From positions 1-34,885 of the forward strand of contig JAABPV010000028.1 in assembly GCA_011391865.1 (NCBI GenBank): DNA of 34,885 nucleotides. Direction: 5' to 3'. The stretch comes from Desulfobulbaceae bacterium. GTDB taxonomy: Bacteria > Desulfobacterota > Desulfobulbia > Desulfobulbales > Desulfobulbaceae. Position numbers and translations under genes: made by a program. The notes below the pieces were generated by a model. That model was not told the DNA's origin. It saw nothing but the letters and a program-made list of their open reading frames with translations, and did no database searches. Below, piece by piece: positions 1 through 5,905 of the stretch (positions are counted from its first letter, which is position 1; every line of letters begins with the position of its first letter).

Positions 1-267
1 GCCGCCTTCAACGCTGAAATTGCGGCGACGCAGAATCTGCTCGACACCTACAACGCCAAGCTGGCCAAGGCCGACGCGGCGGGCAACGACTTCAAGGCGG
101 GGGAAAAGCAGCTCCGCGCCCAGTCCGCCCGGATGCTGGCCGGGGTGGGCGTGAAGTACGGCAAGGACAGTAATGAGTACGAGATGGCTGGTGGCACCCG
201 CGCCAGCGAGATTGACTATCATCCGAGCGTGCCGCCGGAAACGCCTCCGGCAGGCGGCGGAAATTAA
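1..267 (+). CDS. Hypothetical protein, C-terminal part (gene cut by window start)
   Basis: Frame 1 is open from the first base to a TAA at 265-267, giving the last 88 residues of a protein whose start lies outside the window. The visible part is Ala/Lys/Glu-rich and probably helical. It ends in a recognisable motif, GVKYGKDSNEYEMAGGTR, followed by a Pro/Gly-rich tail. Small proteins with a similar 'YGKDS.EYE.AGG.R' ending occur in many environmental bacteria without a known function, so I assign none. A gap of about 165 bases separates it from the next gene and contains a perfect inverted repeat. The frame is certain; the function is unknown. Confidence 0.6.
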   Translation, partial: AAFNAEIAATQNLLDTYNAKLAKADAAGNDFKAGEKQLRAQSARMLAGVGVKYGKDSNEYEMAGGTRASEIDYHPSVPPETPPAGGGN

Positions 268-365
268 CAGCAGGCAATGCGGGTGGTCGCAGGCCCCACC
301 CCTTTGGGTCGATTGCTCCATATTTAGTCTTAATCGTGATTGCAATCAAATAGTTTTACCATTTA

Positions 366-390
366 TTTATGTGCAATAGTTGCACATAAA
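366..390. promoter_or_regulatory. Perfect 11-bp inverted repeat, candidate operator of the secreted-protein gene
   Basis: The arms TTTATGTGCAA (366-376) and TTGCACATAAA (380-390) are exact reverse complements around a 3-base centre, TAG. The repeat ends 43 bases before the ATG at 434, in an AT-rich upstream region. The short loop and lack of a T-run argue against a terminator; the dyad shape suits a dimeric helix-turn-helix regulator. No regulator gene is adjacent, so the binding protein is unknown. Confidence 0.55.
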
Positions 391-433
391 ATACAACCGT
401 TGCTGAAATTGGCAACTAACAGGAGAATGGATT

Positions 434-1111
434 ATGAAAAGTGTTCAAAGTGCTGTGCTGATGCGAACGGTCGTGATTACTGTTGTTGCAGGTGCTGTAA
501 TGATGTCGACTTCTGCTCAGGCAGAAACTACGTCCAGAAGCAAATATACTGAGTCCGGCAAAGGCGGCTATGTTTACGAAGGAAACGGCACAGACTGTGG
601 TTGGGAATCTACAAGTCTCGATTTTTCTCAATTGCTTTCCAAAAGCGGGTATAATCGCTCAACCAGCAACAGCGGGTATTTTTATTCGTACTCATACAAT
701 TGGTGCGATGGAAGCTACAAGAGCTGCTATGGTTATATTGACCTGAGCACATTAAACATGTCAAAACAAGATGCTCAAGTGCAAGGAACAGGAGCGGTGC
801 AGTGCTATGGATCAGACTCCAGTGGGTATTGGAATTCATGGCCTGAGAACATCACTGTTGATGCCAATCTGACTTGTTTGGGAGATTACACCTCAACCAG
901 CAAGTATAAAGATCGTTCCTCTTATTCTGGGCCTTGGGGAACAGCAACCTACAACTACAGCGGCAGCGGCAGCTATTGTGATGCTAAAGCCACAGGCACA
1001 ATTACTGGCGATGGAGGCATGAATATCTCTCTTGGGCAGTCAAGCTCCAGCTCTGGCCAGCTTGGTGAGTGGAAGAATAGAACCACCACCATTGAGACGT
1101 ACACGCCGTAA
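434..1111 (+). CDS. Secreted Ser/Tyr/Gly-rich hypothetical protein
   Basis: This 225-residue protein has an N-terminal signal peptide: a basic start, then VVITVVAGAVMMSTSAQA with an AQA/E cleavage site near residue 30. It is therefore probably exported. The mature part is very rich in Ser, Tyr, Gly, Thr and Asn and has about nine Cys residues, suggesting disulfides in the periplasm or outside the cell. The start is supported by AGGAG at 420-424. Composition is clearly more AT-rich than the neighbours, and a strong terminator follows, so it forms a single-gene unit that may have been acquired. I recognise no family. Adhesin, matrix component or bacteriocin-like roles are possible but unsupported. 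Confidence 0.75.
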   Translation: MKSVQSAVLMRTVVITVVAGAVMMSTSAQAETTSRSKYTESGKGGYVYEGNGTDCGWESTSLDFSQLLSKSGYNRSTSNSGYFYSYSYNWCDGSYKSCYGYIDLSTLNMSKQDAQVQGTGAVQCYGSDSSGYWNSWPENITVDANLTCLGDYTSTSKYKDRSSYSGPWGTATYNYSGSGSYCDAKATGTITGDGGMNISLGQSSSSSGQLGEWKNRTTTIETYTP

Positions 1112-1131
1112 GCTGTCCTGCTCTATAATAT

Positions 1132-1172
1132 AATGTGCAGCCCTCTTGCAGTTGCTTAGGGCTGCACATTTT
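1132..1172 (+). terminator. Rho-independent terminator after the secreted-protein gene
   Basis: The arms AATGTGCAGCCCT (1132-1144) and AGGGCTGCACATT (1158-1170) form a perfect 13-bp stem with a 13-base loop, ending in a short run of T (1169-1172). It lies 20 bases after the stop codon at 1111 and probably ends that one-gene transcript. Confidence 0.75.
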
Positions 1173-1270
1173 AACTGAAGGCGATAGCATCAAGCAACAA
1201 GCGTCGAGGACTGCGGCACGAGTTTCTGTAGAAGCAACGTCAATGTGCGGCGGAAAGAAGTAATTGTCAA

Positions 1271-1402
1271 GCCGCGACAAACTTCCAGCCAGATTTGGGT
1301 GTGCAGCTGAAGCTGCAAGCGCACTGGCAGCCGTTCGCGCAGAATGAAGTCCGCCAGCCGCGCCGGAGCAAGCCGGTCAATGACCGGCGAGAACAGCACT
1401 GG
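1271..1402 (-). pseudogene. queE: 3' remnant of queE (7-carboxy-7-deazaguanine synthase)
   Basis: Reading the minus strand from about 1402 to 1271 gives some 44 residues that match the end of QueE, the radical-SAM enzyme of the queuosine/7-deazapurine pathway. The recognisable segments are PVLFSPV, LADFILRERLPVRLQLQLH and the closing Q.W...RG. In QueE the protein stops just after this point; here the frame runs on with unrelated residues. Upstream the similarity ends abruptly at about 1402, where plus-strand InlB-like repeat sequence begins. The radical-SAM CxxxCxxC core is absent, so this is a fragment with no activity. Identification is from motif memory, not a database search. Confidence 0.6.
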
Positions 1403-1816
1403 CCGCAGAGCGTTGAACACGGCAACACCGCCAGCTTCGAGGTCACTCCGAGCACCGGCTACGTCATCGATAAAGTTGAAGGCTGCGACGGAAGCCTGAA
1501 CGGCAGTACCTACACCACCGGGCCGATAATCCGCAATTGCAGCGTGACCGCCATGTTCAAAAGGCTTCCGAAGCATCTCGTGATTCCGTCGGCGGGCCGC
1601 CACGGCTCCATCTCGCCGCGCAGAGTGCAGAGGGTGCTGCACGGCGAGACCACGAGCTTCACCGTCACGCCGAGGCCGGGCTATGTTGTCCGCAGAGTTT
1701 ACGGCTGCGGCGACAGCCTCAGCGGCGACATCTACACCACGGGCGCAGTCACCCGTAGCTGCTGGGTGCGGGCCTCATTCATGAAGGAAGAAGATGCTCC
1801 GATGATGTCCCGCTAA
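1295..1816 (+). pseudogene. Truncated protein with two InlB-like (Bacterial repeat) units
   Basis: The open frame has only a TTG start (1295) and ends at a TAA at 1814-1816. From about nucleotide 1400 it encodes two repeats of the divergent InlB B-repeat type. Both share the pattern HG-T-SF-VTP--GYV---V-GC--SL-G--YTTG---R-C-V-A-F, at about residues 36-89 and 94-162. Such repeats are modules of large secreted or surface proteins. The first 35 residues are antisense to the queE remnant and therefore not meaningful. There is no signal peptide and no good ribosome binding site. I infer the tail of a larger repeat protein whose 5' part was lost. It could still be translated, but probably is not functional. 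Confidence 0.5.
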
Positions 1817-1833
1817 GGCGAAGGGCAAAAGCG

Positions 1834-1872
1834 AAAAAAAGGAAAGGGGCAGACTGCCGGTCTGCCCCTTTC
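1834..1872 (-). terminator. Hairpin with T-run on the minus strand
   Basis: The arms GAAAGGGGCAGAC (1842-1854) and GTCTGCCCCTTTC (1860-1872) form a 13-bp stem with a 5-base loop. On the minus strand the stem is followed by a run of seven T (complement of A at 1834-1840), the arrangement of a rho-independent terminator. The only minus-strand coding trace upstream of it is the dehydrogenase remnant at 1938-2051, so it is probably left over from that lost gene. On the plus strand no T-run follows. Confidence 0.6.
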
Positions 1873-1937
1873 GCTTAAACAGGTTCACAAACTCCCATCC
1901 GCCATGCCCATTTCCAGCACATGCTTGACATCGCCGA

Positions 1938-2051
1938 GCAGTTCTCCCTAAAGGTCAGGCCGAGAACAAGGATGCGCGAGTCAGCCACGTGAATACGCTT
2001 CCGCAGCATCAGTTTGACCACATCTAAGGCGATGTAGCGGCAAGAATCATC
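1938..2051 (-). pseudogene. Remnant of a UDP-N-acetyl-hexosamine dehydrogenase (WecC/TviB-type), C-terminal domain
   Basis: About 38 residues on the minus strand match the start of the C-terminal domain of the UDP-glucose/GDP-mannose dehydrogenase family. The pattern is VVKLMLRK--HVADSRILVLGLTF followed by RENC, where intact TviB/WecC proteins usually read KENCPD. These enzymes oxidise nucleotide sugars for polysaccharide synthesis. Similarity stops right after the ENC motif and does not extend upstream through the NAD-binding domain, so this is a relic. It lies just upstream of a minus-strand terminator-like hairpin. Identification rests on a short motif and should be checked by translated search. 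Confidence 0.5.
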
Positions 2052-2211
2052 TCCGGGTGATCCTCGGCCAAAGGCAGGCCGACTCTTCCTGTTGTGTTGG
2101 CGGATGACGGGGCGAAGTTGCGAAAAAACGCCTCTCATGAATATTCCTGCTGAAAATCTGGCCAGTTCAGTATACCTTGAGGACACAGCTTCCGTCCATC
2201 TCAACTTCTCC

Positions 2212-2742
2212 ATGCCCATGCAGCAGACTGTCTTGGAAATCATCAAAACCCGGCGCAGCGTCCGGGAGTTCACCGCCGAGCCGGTGGAGCATAGTCTGAT
2301 TGAGCAGATCATCAGCGCAGGTATCTGGGCACCCTCCGGCCTCAACAACCAGCCGTGGCGTTTCGTTGTCATCCGCGACAGCAGTCTCCGCGAGCGACTG
2401 GCGGAACTGACCAAATACGCGCACATTGTCAGAGCGGCACCGGTTCTGATTGCCGTTTACCTTGATCAGGAAAAGATGTATGATCGGGTCAAAGATCATC
2501 AGGCTGCCGGGGCCTGCATCCAGAACATGCTGCTGGCCGCTCATGCGCTGGGGCTGGGCGCGGTCTGGCTGGGGCAGATTCTGGCGAACAAAGACCGTGT
2601 CAACGAGGCTCTGGGATTGAGCGGGCAGCACGAGCTGGCCGCTGTGCTCGCCCTCGGCCATCCCCTGCACAGAAATCAGCAGTCCCTGCGGCAGCCTTTG
2701 GAAACCTTCATTTTGCACGAATTCGGAGAAAACAACCCATGA
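2212..2742 (+). CDS. Nitroreductase family protein
   Basis: The protein has about 176 residues and belongs to the FMN-dependent nitroreductase family, which reduces nitroaromatics, quinones or related substrates with NAD(P)H. Typical segments are IIKTRRSVREF near the start (the RRS/R FMN-phosphate-binding motif), APSGLNNQPWRF, and ACIQNMLLAAHALGLGAVWLG towards the C-terminus. The length suits the short branch of the family. I chose the ATG at 2212, just before the conserved IIKTRRS. Upstream ATGs at 2137 and 2092 extend into non-conserved sequence, and 2218 is an alternative; no strong ribosome binding site decides. Its stop overlaps the next start (ATGA), so it is co-translated with the lipoprotein. 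The physiological substrate is unknown. Confidence 0.85.
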   Translation: MPMQQTVLEIIKTRRSVREFTAEPVEHSLIEQIISAGIWAPSGLNNQPWRFVVIRDSSLRERLAELTKYAHIVRAAPVLIAVYLDQEKMYDRVKDHQAAGACIQNMLLAAHALGLGAVWLGQILANKDRVNEALGLSGQHELAAVLALGHPLHRNQQSLRQPLETFILHEFGENNP

Positions 2743-3242
2743 AAAAACTTCTGTTTCTCGCCTTTGCTGCCGCGTCTCTGCTGCTGTCCGGCTGCATCCT
2801 GCCCTCCTCGTCGATGCGAATGGACTACGGCGGCCTGCCGCCGATCCCCGGGTTCGCCGACGATATCCACGACATCATGCTGCCTGGTGAAATGGAATGG
2901 GACCGCGCCCGCTCGATGGCTATTAAGACCGAATCCTTTCACGGTGGGGTCTGGCATTATGCCGGCACGGTAGAGGCCATGTCCCTTAAGGACTACATGA
3001 TCAACTCCATGCAGGATGCGAAATGGAAATTAGTTGGCGAGGCTGCGTCCACCGACATCATGTTCGCCTTTGTCAAACCGCATAAAACCTGCATGGTCAT
3101 CATTTCCGAGGGCCGTTTCGGCAAAACCGGCCTCACCCTTTATGTGACCATTGACAAAACAGCGGCAGTCAAGCTGAATCCCTTTGGCGAGCCTGCGGTC
3201 AAGCAGGAGCAGGAGCAGGAGCAGGAACTGCCGGCTTTCTGA
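2739..3242 (+). CDS. Hypothetical lipoprotein
   Basis: This 167-residue protein starts with a lipoprotein signal peptide: MKK, a hydrophobic stretch, then the lipobox LLSGC with Cys19 as the lipidation site. It is therefore anchored in the inner or outer membrane facing the periplasm. The body has the pattern Y-G-V----L-DYM---M-DAKW-LV------I-F-K----C-V-I, seen in small lipoproteins of Desulfobacterota and Geobacter-like bacteria with no assigned role. The C-terminus is an unusual QEQEQEQE run encoded by a perfect hexanucleotide repeat. The start overlaps the nitroreductase stop by 4 bases and the stop shares one base with coaBC, so it is part of that operon. Confidence 0.75.
   Translation: MKKLLFLAFAAASLLLSGCILPSSSMRMDYGGLPPIPGFADDIHDIMLPGEMEWDRARSMAIKTESFHGGVWHYAGTVEAMSLKDYMINSMQDAKWKLVGEAASTDIMFAFVKPHKTCMVIISEGRFGKTGLTLYVTIDKTAAVKLNPFGEPAVKQEQEQEQELPAF
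3203..3226 (+). repeat. Hexanucleotide microsatellite (GCAGGA)x4 inside the lipoprotein gene
   Basis: Four perfect tandem copies of GCAGGA encode the QEQEQEQE tail of the lipoprotein. Because the unit is six bases, changes in copy number would keep the reading frame and only lengthen or shorten the tail. The repeat lies 16 bases before the coaBC start and is itself purine-rich. Confidence 0.85.
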
Positions 3243-4450
3243 TGCGGGGCAAAAACATCCTCTTCGGGGTCTGCGGTTCAATTGCCGCCTTCAAGGCCGC
3301 AGGCTGGGTGAGCAGTTTGGCTAAAGAGGGCGCACAGGTGCATGTGGTGATGACAGCAGCCGCGACCAGATTTGTCACCCCGCTCACCTTTGCTGCGCTT
3401 TCCGGCAATCCGGTGCATGAAAACATGTTTGCCGCAGGCATGGATCATATCAGCCTGCCTGCGGCGGCGGACGCAGTGCTGATCGCTCCGGCCACAGCCC
3501 AGACCATCGCCCGGCTGGCGCAGGGCATGGCTGACGATCTGCTCTCGGCTTCGGTTCTGGCCTGCGCCGCGCCAGTGCTGATCTGCCCGGCCATGAATTC
3601 GCGGATGCTAGCCCACCCGGCTACACAGAAAAATCTTGCCACGCTGCGCGGATACGGCTACCGGATTGCGGAGCCGGACTGCGGGCGGCTGGCCTGTGGC
3701 GAGGAGGGTGCTGGTCGGCTGGTCGAATGGGACACGGCCCGCGAGGCACTGCTCGCTCTGCTGGTCAAGCAGGATTTGACCGGCGAGCGAGTGCTGATCA
3801 CTGCCGGGCCGACCCAAGAGCCGCTGGATCCGGCCCGTTTTCTCAGCAACCGCTCCAGCGGCAAGATGGGCTACGCCTTGGCGCGAACAGCGCGGCGGCG
3901 CGGTGCCGAGGTCACGTTGGTTTCCGGCCCGGTCGCCTTGGCTCCGCCGCCTGACATGAATGTGGTTTCGGTGCGCACAGCCTTGGAAATGGCTGAGGCG
4001 GTCAGTAGTCACGCTCAGACCGCCTCCATCGTGGTCAAGGCGGCGGCAGTGGCAGATTTCCGCGCTGCTGCCTTCTCCGCCCAGAAAATCAAAAAGACCT
4101 CCGTGGAGCCGCTGCTGTCTTTAGCTGCTAACCCCGACATTCTCGCCGCCTTGGGCAGCAGACGGCGGACTGACCAACTCTTAGTAGGCTTTGCGGCGGA
4201 AAGCAGCGGTCATGAGGCAGAAGGCCGCCGCAAGCTGCTGGCCAAAAACGCCGATCTGATCGTAGTCAACGACATCCTCGGCAGCAACACCGGCTTTGAG
4301 GCGGACACCAACCAAGTCACCCTGATCACGCGAGATTCGTCGGAAACCTTGGAGCTGCTTTCCAAGGAGGAGACGGCGGACCGCATCTGGGACAAAGTGC
4401 TTTCCCTGCTGCGCGGCAGAAGGATAGAACATGGAACTGAGCAGATCTGA
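3242..4450 (+). CDS. coaBC: Bifunctional phosphopantothenoylcysteine decarboxylase / phosphopantothenate-cysteine ligase
   Basis: CoaBC carries out two consecutive steps of coenzyme A synthesis: joining cysteine to phosphopantothenate (CoaB) and FMN-dependent decarboxylation of the product (CoaC). The 402-residue length is normal for the fused enzyme. In the N-terminal CoaC domain I see GVCGSIAAFKA (flavin site), the DHISL segment carrying the catalytic His, the PAMN motif and the DCGRLACGEEGAGRL substrate clamp. The CoaB domain shows AGPTQEPLDPARFLSNRSSG-MG and, later, the KIKKT segment before the NPDIL motif. The ATG at 3242 overlaps the previous stop by one base. Its 3' end overlaps darP by 20 bases, indicating one transcript. 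Confidence 0.95.
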   Translation: MRGKNILFGVCGSIAAFKAAGWVSSLAKEGAQVHVVMTAAATRFVTPLTFAALSGNPVHENMFAAGMDHISLPAAADAVLIAPATAQTIARLAQGMADDLLSASVLACAAPVLICPAMNSRMLAHPATQKNLATLRGYGYRIAEPDCGRLACGEEGAGRLVEWDTAREALLALLVKQDLTGERVLITAGPTQEPLDPARFLSNRSSGKMGYALARTARRRGAEVTLVSGPVALAPPPDMNVVSVRTALEMAEAVSSHAQTASIVVKAAAVADFRAAAFSAQKIKKTSVEPLLSLAANPDILAALGSRRRTDQLLVGFAAESSGHEAEGRRKLLAKNADLIVVNDILGSNTGFEADTNQVTLITRDSSETLELLSKEETADRIWDKVLSLLRGRRIEHGTEQI

Positions 4451-4988
4451 ACAAAAACGCAGAGTCAAACAGCTGGAAGAGCTGGTCGAGGAGCTGGCCG
4501 CTCTGCCCGCCACTGTGCTGGACGGGCTGCCTGCCGGAGAAGAGCTGCGTGATCAGCTCAAGGAGGCAGCCGGGATGAACCACGACGGAGCGAGAAAACG
4601 GCTGCTCAAGCACATCACCAAGCTGCTGCGCGAAGAGGAGTCGCCGGAGCCGCTCTACCAGTTTCTGGCCGGGCGCAAGGGCGACGCGCTGCTGCGAAAA
4701 AAACGGCAACATGAGCTGGAGCATCTGCGCGATGCGCTGATTGAGGAGGCTTTTGCCGCCAAGCAGCGGGCCAAAGAGCGGCAGGAGGACTTCAGCGAAA
4801 ACTGGCGGTCACAGCTGGCGGCTGAGATTGCGACTAAGCTGCCCGGCGCGAACGCAGGCGAGCTGGCCCGGCTGGCCTTCTTCTTCGCTGTCAGCCGCAA
4901 TCCCCGCCACAGCCGCGAGCTGTTCCGCATGTTACGCGCCGCACAGGAGCAGCTCGGCAGAGTGCATGGGCCTTTGCCTACGTCGTAA
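4431..4988 (+). CDS. darP: DarP/YjgA family ribosome-associated protein (DUF615)
   Basis: This 185-residue, highly charged, helical protein matches the DarP (YjgA, DUF615) family. Members bind late 50S ribosomal intermediates and help in large-subunit assembly in E. coli. The family pattern is visible: S-SE-KR--K-LEEL near the N-terminus, the central GARKRLLKHITKLLR, a K--HELEHLRD-LI segment and the C-terminal RELFRMLR. The start at 4431 lies 20 bases inside coaBC, and the family-like N-terminus MELSRSEQKRR supports it. Expression is therefore coupled to coaBC. The match is from sequence pattern; function is inferred from the family. Confidence 0.8.
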   Translation: MELSRSEQKRRVKQLEELVEELAALPATVLDGLPAGEELRDQLKEAAGMNHDGARKRLLKHITKLLREEESPEPLYQFLAGRKGDALLRKKRQHELEHLRDALIEEAFAAKQRAKERQEDFSENWRSQLAAEIATKLPGANAGELARLAFFFAVSRNPRHSRELFRMLRAAQEQLGRVHGPLPTS

Positions 4989-4995
4989 ACAAATC

Positions 4996-5895
4996 ATGCT
5001 GACGGATCTTTTCTACGTCACCTTCCCAGCTTCCGGTGTGCGGACGTGGATTTTCCTGCCGCCGCTGACCGCTTTTGTCGTGTCCTTCTTCGCCTCAATG
5101 GGTGGGCTGTCCGGCGCGTTTCTGCTGCTGCCCTTCCAGATGAGCGTACTGCACTACACCGCGCCTTCGGTCAGCGGCACCAATCAGCTTTTCAACGTCA
5201 TTGCCATTCCCAGCGGCGTGTGGCGGTTCGCTAAAGAGCGGCGCATGATCTGGCCGCTGACTGGGGCAGTGGTTGTCGGCACGCTGCCGGGCGTGCTGAT
5301 CGGGGCGTGGGTGCGGCTGGAATATCTGCCTGATCCGCGCAATTTCAAGCTCTTCGCCGGACTGGTGCTCCTGAGCATCGGCGGTAAGCTGCTGGCTGAC
5401 CTCTTCAGTCGGAAGGCAGCTGCGGCGCACTCGGCAGATTTTACTGTCACAGAAAGCAGCCTCTCCCTCCGTAAAGGAGAATTCAGCTTTGCGGGCGAAA
5501 AATTTTCTTTTTCCGTGCCGTGGATCATCCTGCTCGCCTTCATTGTCGGCATCATCGGTGGCATTTACGGCATTGGCGGCGGCGCGATCATCGCTCCTTT
5601 CATGATCGCCTTTTTTCAGCTGCCGGTTCATGCCGTGGCCGGAGCCTCGCTGATGGGCACCTTTATCACCTCAGCAGCCGGAGTCGTCATCTATCAGCTG
5701 CTGGCTGGATTTTATCCCGGCATGTCGGTCGCGCCGGACTGGCGGCTTGGCTTTCTTTTTGGCATCGGCGGTTTTTGCGGCATGTATTTCGGCGCGCGCT
5801 GCCAGAAGCATCTTCCGGCAAAAGCCATTAAAGCACTGCTCTGCTTTTTTCTTATCTCTGCGGCGAGCAATTACATTTTCGATTTTCTGCGCTGA
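4996..5895 (+). CDS. TauE/SafE family sulfite/anion exporter-like permease
   Basis: This 299-residue integral membrane protein has about eight hydrophobic segments in two halves, as in the TauE/SafE family. That family exports or imports sulfite, sulfonates and similar small anions. The family's glycine-rich signatures are present in each half: ASMGGLSGAFLLLPFQ near the start and IIGGIYGIGGGAIIAPF in the second half, followed by AVAGASLMGTFITS. A loop of about 50 polar residues separates the halves. I chose the ATG at 4996, seven bases after darP; longer versions run antisense-like through darP. It ends 10 bases from the convergent hybrid-kinase stop. In a sulfur-metabolising organism sulfite is a plausible substrate, but this is inference. 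Confidence 0.85.
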   Translation: MLTDLFYVTFPASGVRTWIFLPPLTAFVVSFFASMGGLSGAFLLLPFQMSVLHYTAPSVSGTNQLFNVIAIPSGVWRFAKERRMIWPLTGAVVVGTLPGVLIGAWVRLEYLPDPRNFKLFAGLVLLSIGGKLLADLFSRKAAAAHSADFTVTESSLSLRKGEFSFAGEKFSFSVPWIILLAFIVGIIGGIYGIGGGAIIAPFMIAFFQLPVHAVAGASLMGTFITSAAGVVIYQLLAGFYPGMSVAPDWRLGFLFGIGGFCGMYFGARCQKHLPAKAIKALLCFFLISAASNYIFDFLR

Positions 5896-5905
5896 ACCGG
5901 CAGCG

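Noticed and set aside
1403-1642. N-terminal part of the minus-strand open frame that contains the queE remnant
   Set aside because: Residues upstream of the QueE-like segment are antisense to the InlB-like repeats and match nothing; only 1271-1402 is kept as a remnant.
1-2211. Intact insertion sequence to explain the remnants
   Set aside because: No transposase frame, terminal inverted repeats or target duplications were found; only gene fragments remain.
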